A stretch of 64,000 nt of DNA from NCBI RefSeq assembly GCF_040500525.1, contig NZ_CP159403.1:697001-761000 (forward strand), written 5' to 3'. Below, piece after piece: positions 15,768 through 26,363 of this stretch. Within the stretch, counting starts at the first letter, position 1. Each line of letters starts with the position of its first letter. The notes beneath the pieces were generated by a model that saw only the letters and a program-made list of their open reading frames with translations, made no database searches and was not told the origin of the DNA. A program made the position numbers and the translations under genes. Source of the DNA: Azospirillum formosense (GTDB lineage: Bacteria; Pseudomonadota; Alphaproteobacteria; Azospirillales; Azospirillaceae).

Positions 15768-16643
15768 TCAGGGCGCCGGGAACCCGGCGAAGCGGGCGAG
15801 CCGGATGTTCTTCTCGGCGAGCAGGGCGGCGAAGGCCGGGCTCTTCAGATAGGCGTGCTCGACCTTGCGTTGCTCCACCAGCGGGTCGGCGCGGCGCAGA
15901 GCCTCGTCCGGGATGCCGGGATGGACCATCACCAGCAGCCGCCCGGCGGGGCGGTCGAGAAAGCGCGCCATCAGATCGGGGAAGGGCTGGCGTCCGGAGA
16001 AGTCGTACACACCGGCGAAACGGTCGTTGGCGGGAATGCCGCGCACCCGCGCCAGCCGCGCCAGCCCGCCGCCGAGTCCGCCGATCAGCAGCGTCTTCGG
16101 CACCGCCACGCCGCGGCGCAGGACGGCGGCCACCGGCTCCCCGCACAGGCGGACGTAGGCGCCGGGCAGGGCGGCCAGGGCATCGGCGACCGCGTCGCGC
16201 ACGGTGGGGAGTTGGTGGACGTGCTGGTGGCCGTCGATGTAGGCCGGCGCACCGCCCCAGGCCGCGGTGAAGGCGTCGATCTGCCGGGCCAGTTCGTCCC
16301 GGATCTCCTTGGGGTCGAGCCCGCCCGTGTAGGCCAGTTTCATCAGCCGCCCCAGCGGCGGCAGCTTTCCGCCCGGCGCCAGCCGGGGCAGGGAACCCAG
16401 CGGCGGCTGGTCGGTCAGGGTGAAATGCAGCCCGACGTCGGCCTTGTCGGCCAGCTCCTTCAACGGCGCGGCCCCTTCCGCCCAGAAGGGGCACAGCGTC
16501 ATGGCCGAGGTCGCCGTCAGCCGCCCGGCGGCGATGAGGTCGCGGATGGCCTCGTTGACGCCCGGTGACAGGCCGTAGTCATCGGCGCAGAGCAGGACCG
16601 GATGCGCGGAACGCGGGGCTGGGGTGGTGTCGGTGTCGGGCAT
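15768..16643 (-). CDS. ChbG/HpnK-family carbohydrate deacetylase
   Basis: The protein has 291 residues of the YdjC/ChbG/HpnK family of metal-dependent deacetylases acting on N-acetylated sugars or hopanoid intermediates. The metal and catalytic motifs are LLCADDYGLSPGVNEAI (residues 16-32), GLHFTLTD (about 72), DGHQHVHQLPTVRD (about 139) and MVHPG (about 238). The length is normal for HpnK. The start at 16643 is the first Met before the conserved core; no strong ribosome site is visible. No other hopanoid gene is nearby, so HpnK is only the closest label. Confidence 0.85.
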   Translation of the reverse strand: MPDTDTTPAPRSAHPVLLCADDYGLSPGVNEAIRDLIAAGRLTATSAMTLCPFWAEGAAPLKELADKADVGLHFTLTDQPPLGSLPRLAPGGKLPPLGRLMKLAYTGGLDPKEIRDELARQIDAFTAAWGGAPAYIDGHQHVHQLPTVRDAVADALAALPGAYVRLCGEPVAAVLRRGVAVPKTLLIGGLGGGLARLARVRGIPANDRFAGVYDFSGRQPFPDLMARFLDRPAGRLLVMVHPGIPDEALRRADPLVEQRKVEHAYLKSPAFAALLAEKNIRLARFAGFPAP

Positions 16644-16691
16644 GGCGATGTAAGGTGGGAATGATGGCGGCGCAAAGCCGGGGAGGGGATG

Positions 16692-17906
16692 ATGGAGTGG
16701 GACAGCCTGTGGTTCAACGGTCATGCGGCCACCATGGCGCCGATGGGAGCGGTTCGGGACGCGGCGATCGCCGTGAAGGACGGACGGATCGCCTGGATCG
16801 GCGCCGCCAAGGACCGGCCCGCCGGGCGGGCCGCCGAGGAGCATGACCTGGGCGGACGCTGGGTCACGCCGGGGCTGATCGACTGCCACACCCATCTGGT
16901 CTTCGGCGGCAACCGCGCCCGCGAGTTCGAGATGCGGCTGGAGGGCGCCACCTATGAGGAGATCGCCCGGGCCGGGGGCGGCATCGCCTCGACCGTCGCC
17001 GCGACCCGCGCCTCGGATGAGGACAGGCTGATCGCGAGCGCCGCCGTCCGCCTGCAACGGCTGCTGGCCGAGGGCGTGACGGTGGTGGAGGTGAAGTCCG
17101 GCTACGGCCTCGACCTCGCCACGGAGCGGCGGATGCTGCGCGCGGCGCGGGCTCTGGGCGAGCGCTTCCCCGTCACGGTGCGGACGACCGGGCTGGCCGC
17201 CCATGCCCTGCCGCCGGAGTTCGCGGGGCGGGCGGACGATTACATCGCGCTGGTCTGCGACGAGATCCTGCCCACCCTGGCGGCCGAGGGGCTGCTGGAC
17301 GCGGTGGACGCCTTCTGCGAACGGATCGCCTTCTCGCCGGAGCAGACGGCCCGCGTGTTCGACACCGCGCGGCGGCTCGGCCTGCCGGTGAAGCTGCACG
17401 CCGACCAGCTCTCGGACGGCGGCGGGGCGGCGCTGGCCGCCCGCTACAGCGCGCTGTCCGCCGACCATGTGGAGCACACCGGCGAGGAGGGCGCGCTGGC
17501 GATGGCCGCGGCGGGGACGGTGGCGGTGCTGCTGCCCGGCGCCTTCTATCTGCTTCGCGAAACCAAGCTGCCGCCCATCGAGCTGTTCCGGCGCCATGGC
17601 GTGCCGATGGCGGTGTCCACCGACTGCAACCCCGGCACCTCGCCGGCCGTGTCGCTCCTGCTGATGCTGAACATGGCCTGCACCCTGTTCCGCCTGACCC
17701 CTCAGGAGGCGCTGGCCGGAGTCACCCGCAACGCCGCCCAGGCGCTGGGCATGGCCGCCACCCACGGCACGCTGGAGCCCGGCAAGGCCGCCGATCTGGC
17801 GGTGTGGGACGTCGGCGACCCGGCGGAGCTGTGCTACTGGCTGGGCGCCAACCCGTGCGCCGCGGTGGTGCGGGGCGGGCGGCTGGTGAAATCGCTCCAG
17901 GGGTAA
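16692..17906 (+). CDS. hutI: imidazolonepropionase
   Basis: The enzyme has 404 residues and performs the third step of histidine degradation, opening 4-imidazolone-5-propanoate to N-formimino-L-glutamate. Metal-binding CHTHLVFGG (near 62), [20 protein letters not shown] (about 77-96), [10 protein letters not shown] (His near 260) and STDCNPG (Asp near 311) match the HutI amidohydrolase signature. The second of two adjacent ATGs (16692) has better spacing from the ggagggg motif than the ATG at 16689. It precedes vapBC and hutU on the same strand. Confidence 0.96.
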   Translation: MEWDSLWFNGHAATMAPMGAVRDAAIAVKDGRIAWIGAAKDRPAGRAAEEHDLGGRWVTPGLIDCHTHLVFGGNRAREFEMRLEGATYEEIARAGGGIASTVAATRASDEDRLIASAAVRLQRLLAEGVTVVEVKSGYGLDLATERRMLRAARALGERFPVTVRTTGLAAHALPPEFAGRADDYIALVCDEILPTLAAEGLLDAVDAFCERIAFSPEQTARVFDTARRLGLPVKLHADQLSDGGGAALAARYSALSADHVEHTGEEGALAMAAAGTVAVLLPGAFYLLRETKLPPIELFRRHGVPMAVSTDCNPGTSPAVSLLLMLNMACTLFRLTPQEALAGVTRNAAQALGMAATHGTLEPGKAADLAVWDVGDPAELCYWLGANPCAAVVRGGRLVKSLQG

Positions 17907-17944
17907 GGTATCATCGGAGCAATGCGGACGGAGGTGACCCGGCG

Positions 17945-18181
17945 ATGGGGGAGATCACGCTCAGGATCGAGGAGGATGTGCTCGACCGCCTGAAGATGCG
18001 GGCCAGCATCGCCGGTCGATCCGTCGAAGAGGAAATTGGCAGGATTGTCGAGGAAGCGACGGCGGCGCCACCTTCCGACCGCAGGGCTCTGGTCGAGGAG
18101 TTTCGACGAATCCGCGCGTTGACGCCACCCGGTGCATCCATCGATATCGCGGCCGTGATTCGCGAGGGGCGCGAACGATGA
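17945..18181 (+). CDS. vapB: VapB/FitA-like antitoxin
   Basis: The protein has 78 residues. The N-terminal EITLRIEEDVLDRLKMRASIAG (residues 3-24) is a ribbon-helix-helix DNA-binding segment of the FitA/Phd-VapB type, and the Arg-rich, Pro-containing C terminus should wrap the toxin. ggaggtg lies 8 nt before the ATG. The stop overlaps the toxin ATG (ATGA), the normal antitoxin-first order. It probably represses its own promoter with the toxin as co-repressor. Confidence 0.88.
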   Translation: MGEITLRIEEDVLDRLKMRASIAGRSVEEEIGRIVEEATAAPPSDRRALVEEFRRIRALTPPGASIDIAAVIREGRER

Positions 18182-18606
18182 CTCTGGTGGTGGATGCCAG
18201 TGTCGCGGTGCTGTGGGGTGTCGAGGACCCGATGGCGGAAACGGCGGAAGCCCTCCTTCTGTCATCACGGCCCTTGATCGCTCCGGACTTCATTCTGATC
18301 GAAGTTGCCAACGCCGTCTGGAAGATCGCGCGACGCGGCGGCATCCAGGCGGAGCAGGCCGAAGGCATCGTGGAGCGCATTCCCCGCGCGTTGACCGAAC
18401 TGGTTCCGCCGACCGTCGTATGGTCACAGGCGCTTCGCATCGCCCGTCAATTGGATCACCCCGTGTATGACTGCGCTTATCTGGCGCTCGCCGAATTGCG
18501 AGGCGCACCGCTCGTCACGCTGGACAAGCGTCTGCACGCCCACACCCGCTCCACCCCATGGGAGGCGTTGACCGTCCTCCTGGGCGACGGCACGCTGCAC
18601 GTCTGA
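18178..18606 (+). CDS. vapC: VapC-type PIN-domain toxin ribonuclease
   Basis: The protein has 142 residues. The PIN acidic residues are present: Asp6 (VVDASVA), Glu42 ([10 protein letters not shown]), Asp98 ([10 protein letters not shown]) and Asp116 (TLDKRL). It should be an Mg-dependent RNase held by the upstream antitoxin. The pair lies between hutI and hutU, and its codons contain more A/T-ending choices than the flanking hut genes, which suggests insertion by transfer. Confidence 0.92.
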   Translation: MTLVVDASVAVLWGVEDPMAETAEALLLSSRPLIAPDFILIEVANAVWKIARRGGIQAEQAEGIVERIPRALTELVPPTVVWSQALRIARQLDHPVYDCAYLALAELRGAPLVTLDKRLHAHTRSTPWEALTVLLGDGTLHV

Positions 18607-18649
18607 AAACAACAAACGCATCAAGCAGAATTCGAGAGGGACGAGTCAC

Positions 18650-20315
<1,666 letters not shown>

Positions 20316-20338
<23 letters not shown>

Positions 20339-21272
20339 TGGGCTTGGCGGGGGCGGCGCGCGGCGGCAGGGTCGCCAGCGCCACCCCCGGCAGCACCAGC
20401 AGGACGCCGAGCAGGTGGAACATCTGCAACTGTTCGTCCAGCAGCGCCCAGGCGGCAACCGCCGCCCACAGCGGCATGACGTAGAGCGAGGTGCCGGCCC
20501 GCGCCGGTCCCATCAGATTGATCGTCTTCTGGTAGGTCAGGAAGGCGAGGACGGAGGCGAACAGCGCCACCCCGGCGATGCGGACGGCGGCGTCCAGGCT
20601 CAGCGGCACGGGGCGCAGGGCCAGCGACTCCCACGCGTAGAAGGGGGCGAGCACGACGACACCGGCCAGAGCGTTCGCCGCGAACACCGTCACCACCGGC
20701 AGCGAGCCGCGGGTCTGGCGCAGCAGCACCGTGTAGACCGCCCAGGCCGCCGACCCCACGAGGATCAGCAGGTCGCCGGCGTTGAAGGACAGATGCAGCA
20801 GCGCCTGCGCGTCGCCCCGGGTCAGGATGACCAGCACGCCGGCCATGGCGACGGCGATTCCCGCGGCCTGTCGCGGCGTCACCTTTTCACGCAGCCACAG
20901 GGCGGCGATCATCAGGATGATGACCGGGCTGGTGGCGTAGATCAGCGCGGCGTTGGTCGCGCTGGTCCGCTCCAGCCCCATGTAAACGACGGCGCCGCAC
21001 ACACCCTGGGCCAGCGCGCCCAGCAGAAGGAAGCGCTTCCACGAGGCGCGCAGGGTGTGGCGGTGCTGGATCAGGCCGGGCAGCGCCAACGGCAGGATCA
21101 TCAGGAAGGCCAGAACCCAGCGCCAGAAGGCCAGCCCGACCGGCGGCACGATGGCGGCCGCGGCCCGCCCGATCACCACGTTGGAGGCGAAGAAGGCCGA
21201 GGAGAGCAGATACAGGCTGTAGGCGGTGAAGGCAGCATTGCGCTGGGTGGCGTTGCGCGGCTGGCGGTCCAT
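20316..21272 (-). CDS. DMT-superfamily (EamA) transporter
   Basis: The protein has 318 residues with ten hydrophobic helices in two EamA halves (about 15-150 and 160-300). The first half contains [17 protein letters not shown] and the second [14 protein letters not shown] and LLDEQLQ, all usual in the family. Such proteins export amino acids or other small metabolites; the substrate cannot be read from the sequence. It is convergent with hutU, overlapping its last 23 nt. Confidence 0.9.
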
Positions 21273-21301
21273 GGGGCGTCCGGGAAAAGTCGGTGGGCGT
21301 C

Positions 21302-22099
21302 TTACGGAGCCTGCGGCCCCAGCAGCATCACCAGCTTGTAGTCGGATCGTCCGGCGGGGCACAACGTCACTTGTTCGTAGACCAGCGTCCCGTCCTGGGG
21401 ATGGGTGAAGCCGCGGGTGCCGCCTTCCCGCTCCAGAACGCCCTGATCCTCCCACAGCCGGGCGAAACGGGGGGAGTCGGCGCGCAGGCCGTCAACCAGG
21501 GCGGTCACCTCCGCATCCCCGGCGCGGCGGGCGGTGTCGGCGCGGAACTCGGCGAGCAGCCGGCGGGCGCGGTCCTCCCAATCCGCGATGAAGCCCCGCG
21601 CGCTCGGGTCGAGGAAGACGTAGCGCAGCAGGTTCTGCTCGGTCCCGCCCAGCCAGCCGGAAAAGAGATGCGCCGCCGCGGCGTTCCAGCCGACGGCGGT
21701 CCAGACGCGGTCGAGCAGGTAGGCCGGCGCCGTCACCGCCTCCAGTGCCGCCAGCAGCGGGGCCGGGGGCTGGTGCGGGCCGTTCGTCGCGTCGGCGTCG
21801 GGATCGCGCTTTCGCGACAGCTCGAACAGATAGGCGCGCTCCGCCGCGGTCAGCCGCAGCGCCCCGGCGATGCGCCCCAGCGCCTGCGGAGAGACGGAGA
21901 CCTCGCGCCCCTGTTCCAGCCAGGTGTACCAGGTCGGGCTGAGGCCGCAGAGCTGGGCGGCCTCCTCGCGCCGCAGGCCGGGCGTGCGGCGGCGGGCGGA
22001 GCCGGCCTGCGGGATGCCGGCCTCGGCCGGGGTCAGCCGCTCGCGGTGGGCGCGCAGGAAGGCGCCCAGCCGGTGCCGCGCGTCGTCGTCGGAACTCAT
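21302..22099 (-). CDS. XRE-family regulator with MmyB-like ligand domain
   Basis: The protein has 265 residues. The helix-turn-helix lies at about 45-70 (LRREEAAQLCGLSPTWYTWLEQGR), followed by VSPQALGRIAGALRLTAAERAYLF and a C-terminal MmyB-like ligand-binding domain (DRVWTAVGWNAAAAHLF near 140). Family members often act as repressors with a bound fatty acid or other hydrophobic ligand. A perfect palindrome lies 7 nt upstream of the start codon, so autoregulation and control of the divergent methyltransferase are likely. Confidence 0.92.
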   Translation of the reverse strand: MSSDDDARHRLGAFLRAHRERLTPAEAGIPQAGSARRRTPGLRREEAAQLCGLSPTWYTWLEQGREVSVSPQALGRIAGALRLTAAERAYLFELSRKRDPDADATNGPHQPPAPLLAALEAVTAPAYLLDRVWTAVGWNAAAAHLFSGWLGGTEQNLLRYVFLDPSARGFIADWEDRARRLLAEFRADTARRAGDAEVTALVDGLRADSPRFARLWEDQGVLEREGGTRGFTHPQDGTLVYEQVTLCPAGRSDYKLVMLLGPQAP

Positions 22100-22105
22100 G
22101 GTGGC

Positions 22106-22129
22106 AGCGCTTATACCAGGATAAGCGCT
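22106..22129. promoter_or_regulatory. palindromic operator between XRE regulator and methyltransferase
   Basis: AGCGCTTAT and ATAAGCGCT form a perfect 9-bp inverted repeat around accagg. It lies between the divergent starts at 22099 and 22212, the expected place for the XRE operator. Confidence 0.65.
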
Positions 22130-22211
22130 TGCCTTGTACCGGTTTGCCAAACGCCCGATGCTGGGTCCCACGACGAATTCGCCCCAACAAACACGAACGG
22201 GAATCGCCACC

Positions 22212-22976
22212 ATGACCAACAGCCACCACGGCGTCGTCGCCGCCCAATACGGCCAGCGCGCCGACGCCTATGTGACCAGCGCCGTCCACGCCTCCGGCGC
22301 CGACCTGGACCAGATCGAGGACGCGCTGCGCGGGAAGAAGGCCGCCCGCGTGCTGGATCTCGGCTGCGGCGGCGGCCATGTCGCCTACCGCGCCGCGCCG
22401 CACGCCGCCGAGGTGGTGGCGGTGGACGTCACCGCCCCGATGCTGGAGGCGGTGGCCCGCAACGCGGCGGAGCGCGGCCTGACCAACATCACCACCACCC
22501 AGGCCCCCGCCGAGCGTCTGCCCTTCCCGGACGGCCATTTCGACGTGGTGCTGAGCCGCTTCAGCGCCCATCACTGGCTGAACGCCGAGGCCGGCCTGCG
22601 CGAGGCGCGGCGGGTGCTGGCTCCGGGCGGTTGGGCGGTCTTTGTGGACATCGTGTCGCCGGGCCATCCGCTGCTGGACACCCATCTCCAGGCCGTGGAG
22701 CTGCTGCGCGACACCTCGCACGTCCGCAACTACAGCGCCGCGGAATGGATGGCCGCCCTGTCCCGCGCCGGCTTCGCGGTGACCGGCCTGACGCCGCGCC
22801 GCCTGCGCATGGAGTTCGCCGTCTGGACCGCCCGCACCTCCACTCCCGACCTGCGCGCCCAGGCCATCCGCGCCCTGCAGGACCTCGCCTCCGACGAGGT
22901 GCGCCGGCACTTCGACATCCTGGAGGACGGCAGCTTTCTCCTGGACAGCCTGACCATCGAAGCGGAGGCTTGCTGA
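22212..22976 (+). CDS. UbiE-like SAM-dependent methyltransferase
   Basis: The protein has 254 residues with the Methyltransf_11 pattern: LDLGCGGGHVAYRAA (about 49-63), VVAVDVTAPMLE (about 72-83), AERLPFPDGHFDVV (about 104-117) and a later RVLAPGGW. The UbiE/ArsM-like build suggests a small-molecule acceptor, but none can be named. The regulator facing it across the operator probably controls it. The GNAT gene follows 28 nt downstream and may be co-transcribed. Confidence 0.9.
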   Translation: MTNSHHGVVAAQYGQRADAYVTSAVHASGADLDQIEDALRGKKAARVLDLGCGGGHVAYRAAPHAAEVVAVDVTAPMLEAVARNAAERGLTNITTTQAPAERLPFPDGHFDVVLSRFSAHHWLNAEAGLREARRVLAPGGWAVFVDIVSPGHPLLDTHLQAVELLRDTSHVRNYSAAEWMAALSRAGFAVTGLTPRRLRMEFAVWTARTSTPDLRAQAIRALQDLASDEVRRHFDILEDGSFLLDSLTIEAEAC

Positions 22977-23004
22977 CCACAAGAAAAGGATGGAGAGGCC
23001 GGCG

Positions 23005-23475
23005 ATGGACGACGTTCGTGTGCGTAGGGCCGGGCTCGCCGACGCGGGCGCGGTCACCGGTCTCGTGGCGGCTCTGCTCTCCGAACTTTCCGCCGGGCAG
23101 AACGACACGCCGCGCGCCGTCATGCTGGCCGTCGCCGAATCCCTGCTGGACGGCGCCGGCGACTCCTACACGGTTTTCCTGGCGGAGGATGCGGCGGGCC
23201 GCCCGCTCGGCGTCGCGACGCTGTCGGAGGGCGTCTGCATCTCCACCCTGGGCCGGTTCGGGACGATCCGGGAATTGTACGTCACGCCGGAGTCGCGCTC
23301 CGCCGGGGTGGGGCGGGTGCTGATCCGGGCCGTTCTGGACCACGGCCGCGCCCATCGCTGGACGCGGGTCGAGGTGGGAGCGCCATCCGCCGCGGACTGG
23401 CCGGATTCCCTGCGGTTCTACCAGCGCGAGGGCTTCACGGAGATCGGGCCGCGCCTGAAGTTCCGCTTGGCCTGA
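23005..23475 (+). CDS. GNAT-family N-acetyltransferase
   Basis: The protein has 156 residues. The acetyl-CoA motif A is ELYVTPESRSAGVGRVLIRAVLDHGRAHR (about 90-118; V-x-x-x-x-R-S-x-G-V-G-R), followed by the typical FYQREGFTEIG near the C terminus. The acceptor is unknown. It is placed directly after the methyltransferase with the same orientation; both could modify or detoxify the compound sensed by the XRE regulator. Confidence 0.9.
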   Translation: MDDVRVRRAGLADAGAVTGLVAALLSELSAGQNDTPRAVMLAVAESLLDGAGDSYTVFLAEDAAGRPLGVATLSEGVCISTLGRFGTIRELYVTPESRSAGVGRVLIRAVLDHGRAHRWTRVEVGAPSAADWPDSLRFYQREGFTEIGPRLKFRLA

Positions 23476-23515
23476 CAACGGCCGTGGTGCTTGCGTGATG
23501 CGGCTTGGTTGCGTG

Positions 23516-23544
23516 TTGACAGACGATTCGGCCACGCGCCAAAT
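23516..23544 (+). promoter_or_regulatory. possible promoter of the dpp operon
   Basis: A consensus -35 TTGACA is followed after 17 nt by ccaaat, a weak -10. It lies 68 nt before the dppA ATG. Confidence 0.3.
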
Positions 23545-23611
23545 GAACCCGCATCACCGGCCGCCGAAAAGAACGGGCGGCCATTCGACCGAACACGGGA
23601 GGTTGTTAGGA

Positions 23612-25213
23612 ATGAAGCGCATCCTGCTGGGTGCCGGGCTCGGCGTTGCCGCCACCTTGGCGCTTGCTGCGCCGGCCCAGGCCGCCAAGACCCTCGTCTA
23701 TTGCTCCGAGGGCAGCCCCGAAAACTTCAACCCGATGGTCAACACGACCGGAACGAGCTTCGACGTCTCGCTGCCCGTGTACAACAACCTCGTGCAGTTC
23801 GAGCGCGGCGGCACCAAGGTTGTCCCCGGCCTTGCCGAGAAGTGGGACGTGTCGGAGGACGGGCTGACCTACACGTTCCACCTGCGCAAGGGCGCGAAGT
23901 GGCACAGCAACAACGACTTCAAGCCGACCCGCGACGCCAACGCGGACGACGTGCTGTGGTCGTTCAATCGTCAGTGGAAGAAGGATCACCCCTTCCACAA
24001 GGTGTCCGGCGGCGCCTATGACTACTTCAACGACATGGCGATGCCCGACCTGCTGAAGTCGATCGAGAAGGTCGACGACTACACGGTCAAGTTCACGCTG
24101 AACAAGGTCGAGGCGCCCTTCATCGCCAACCTGGCGATGCCCTTCGCGGCCATCCAGTCCGCCGAATACGCCGACGCCCTTCAGAAGAAGAACCAGATCG
24201 ACAAGATCGATCAGGCGCCGATCGGCACCGGTCCGTTCCAGTTCGTCGCCTACCAGAAGGACGCGGTCATCCGCTACAAGGCGTTCGAACAGTATTGGGG
24301 CGGCAAGGCTCCGCTCGACAACCTCGTCTTCGCCATCACGCCCGACGCCGCCGTCCGCTACGCCAAGCTGAAGGCCGGCGAGTGCCACATCGTGCCGTAC
24401 CCGAATCCGGCTGATCTGGAGGCGATGAAGAAGGACGCCGCCATCAATCTGATGGAGCAGGAAGGCCTGAACGTCGGCTACTTGGCCTTCAACGTCACCA
24501 AGAAGCCCTTCGACGACGTGCGCGTCCGCCGCGCGCTGAACATGGCCATCGACAAGAAGGCCGTGGTCGACGCGGTGTACCAGGGCGCCGGCGTCCCGGC
24601 GAAGAACCCGATCCCGCCGACCATGTGGTCGTACAACAAGGAGATCGAGGACTACCCGTACGATCCGGAGCGCGCGAAGAAGCTGCTGGCCGAGGCCGGC
24701 TTCCCGGACGGCTTCGAGACCGACCTGTGGGCCATGCCGGTGCAGCGCCCCTACAACCCCAACGCCAAGCGCATGGCCGAGATGATGCAGGCGGACCTCG
24801 CCAAGGTCGGCATCAAGGCCAAGGTCGTGCAGTACGAGTGGGGTGAGTACCGCAAGCGCCTCCAGGCCGGCGAGCACCAGATGGGCATGCTGGGCTGGAC
24901 CGGCGACAACGGCGATCCGGACAACTTCCTGCACGTCCTGCTCGGCTGCGAGGCCGCGCGTCCGGGCGGGTCGAACATCGCCAAGTGGTGCTACAAGGAG
25001 TTCGACGACCTCGTCGTGCAGGCCAAGCGCACCACCGACATCGCCGCCCGCACCAAGCTGTACGAGCAGGCGCAGGTCATCTTCAAGGAAGAGGCCCCGT
25101 GGCTGACCGTCGCTCACTCGGTCGTGCACATGGCGGTGAGCAAGAATGTGGTCGATTACAAGATGGACCCGTTCGGCATCCATCGTTTCTACGGCGTCGA
25201 TTTGAAACAATAA
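23612..25213 (+). CDS. dppA: periplasmic peptide-binding protein of a Dpp-type ABC transporter
   Basis: The protein has 533 residues. A cleavable signal (MKRILLGAGLGVAATLALAAPAQA) is followed by an SBP_bac_5 fold: TLVYCSEGSPENFNPM, GLAEKWDVSEDGLTYTFHLRKGAKWH and PIGTGPFQFVAYQKD are close to DppA. It collects dipeptides or, in some relatives, haem or delta-aminolevulinate, and feeds DppBCDF. gggagg precedes the ATG. It is first in the operon and separated from dppB by two RNA hairpins that could raise its expression relative to the membrane genes. Confidence 0.94.
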   Translation: MKRILLGAGLGVAATLALAAPAQAAKTLVYCSEGSPENFNPMVNTTGTSFDVSLPVYNNLVQFERGGTKVVPGLAEKWDVSEDGLTYTFHLRKGAKWHSNNDFKPTRDANADDVLWSFNRQWKKDHPFHKVSGGAYDYFNDMAMPDLLKSIEKVDDYTVKFTLNKVEAPFIANLAMPFAAIQSAEYADALQKKNQIDKIDQAPIGTGPFQFVAYQKDAVIRYKAFEQYWGGKAPLDNLVFAITPDAAVRYAKLKAGECHIVPYPNPADLEAMKKDAAINLMEQEGLNVGYLAFNVTKKPFDDVRVRRALNMAIDKKAVVDAVYQGAGVPAKNPIPPTMWSYNKEIEDYPYDPERAKKLLAEAGFPDGFETDLWAMPVQRPYNPNAKRMAEMMQADLAKVGIKAKVVQYEWGEYRKRLQAGEHQMGMLGWTGDNGDPDNFLHVLLGCEAARPGGSNIAKWCYKEFDDLVVQAKRTTDIAARTKLYEQAQVIFKEEAPWLTVAHSVVHMAVSKNVVDYKMDPFGIHRFYGVDLKQ

Positions 25214-25246
25214 ACTCAGTGTAGCAAGCGGCTTTACAAAGCGGGG

Positions 25247-25313
25247 GCCGGGGCATTAAACCCCCGGCTTCCCTTTGCGGACGCAGAGGTAAAAAGGGGG
25301 CCGCGGCCCCCTT
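25247..25313 (+). promoter_or_regulatory. intercistronic hairpins between dppA and dppB
   Basis: A 7-bp stem gccgggg/ccccggc (25247-25268) is followed by the palindrome AAGGGGGCCGCGGCCCCCTT (25294-25313). Such structures downstream of binding-protein genes usually stabilise the upstream message or attenuate read-through. Confidence 0.6.
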
Positions 25314-25344
25314 GCTTTCGTTTCGAGCCCCCGGTGACGATCCG

Positions 25345-26355
25345 ATGCTACGCTTCATCCTGACGCGGGTGAGCCTGGTGATTCCGACCTTTCTCGGCGT
25401 CACCTTCCTGACCTTCCTTCTGATCCGCCTTGTCCCCGGCGACCCCATCGAGGTGCGCGTGGGCGAGCGCGGGATCCCCCCCGAACGGCTTCTCGAACTG
25501 CGGCACGAGCTGGGGCTGGACCGGCCCTTGTGGCACCAGTTCCTCGACTACATCGGCGGGGTCCTCCAGGGCGACCTCGGCGTGTCGCTGGTGACGCGCA
25601 ATTCGGTGTTCAGCGAATTCGTGACGCTGTTCCCGGCGACGCTGGAACTGGCGGCGCTGGCCATGCTGTTCGCCACGGTGGTCGGCCTGCCCGCGGGAAT
25701 CATCGCGGCGGTCCGGCGCGGCTCGGTCTTCGACCATGGCGTGATGGGCATCAGCCTGACCGGCTATTCCATGCCGATCTTCTGGTGGGGCCTGCTGCTG
25801 ATCCTGTTCTTCTCGGTGGGGCTGGGCTGGACGCCGGTGTCCGGGCGGCTCGACCTGCTCTATTACGTGGAGCCGGTGACCGGCTTCATGCTGATCGACA
25901 CGCTGATGGCCGGCGAGTACGGCGCCTTCTGGTCGGCGCTGCACCACCTCATCCTGCCGATGATCGTTCTCGGCACCGTTCCGCTGGCCGTCGTGGCGCG
26001 CATGACGCGCTCCGCCATGCTGGAGGTGCTGGGCGAGGACTACATCCGCACCGCGAAGGCCAAGGGGCTGGCGGGCAAGCGGGTGATCGGCATGCACGCC
26101 CTGCGCAACGCGCTGATCCCCGTGGTCACCGTGATCGGCCTCCAGGTGGGCACGCTGCTGGGCGGCGCGATCCTGACCGAAACCATCTTCTCCTGGCCCG
26201 GCGTGGGCAAGTGGCTGATCGAGAGCATCAACCGCCGCGACTATCCGGCGCTCCAGGGCGGGGTGCTGCTGATCGCGACGACGGTGATGACCGTGAATCT
26301 GCTGGTGGACGTTCTCTACGGCGTCCTGAACCCCCGCATCCGCCATTCGCGGTGA
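25345..26355 (+). CDS. dppB: dipeptide ABC transporter permease
   Basis: The protein has 336 residues and about six membrane helices. The N-terminal FLLIRLVPGDPIEVRVGERG and the cytoplasmic EAA-like loop EDYIRTAKAKGLAGKRVIGMHALRNALIP match DppB/OppB. It pairs with DppC to form the channel. The start at 25345 begins MLRFILTRV, the usual family start. It is 8 nt before dppC. Confidence 0.95.
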   Translation: MLRFILTRVSLVIPTFLGVTFLTFLLIRLVPGDPIEVRVGERGIPPERLLELRHELGLDRPLWHQFLDYIGGVLQGDLGVSLVTRNSVFSEFVTLFPATLELAALAMLFATVVGLPAGIIAAVRRGSVFDHGVMGISLTGYSMPIFWWGLLLILFFSVGLGWTPVSGRLDLLYYVEPVTGFMLIDTLMAGEYGAFWSALHHLILPMIVLGTVPLAVVARMTRSAMLEVLGEDYIRTAKAKGLAGKRVIGMHALRNALIPVVTVIGLQVGTLLGGAILTETIFSWPGVGKWLIESINRRDYPALQGGVLLIATTVMTVNLLVDVLYGVLNPRIRHSR

Positions 26356-26363
26356 GGTGAGCC

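Noticed and set aside
16644..17765. Minus-strand extension of the HpnK-like frame through hutI
   Set aside because: HpnK family proteins start near the Met at 16643; the extension is low-complexity and antisense to hutI.
23606..25210. Minus-strand frame covering dppA
   Set aside because: Val/His/Leu-rich shadow of dppA with no ribosome site or motif.
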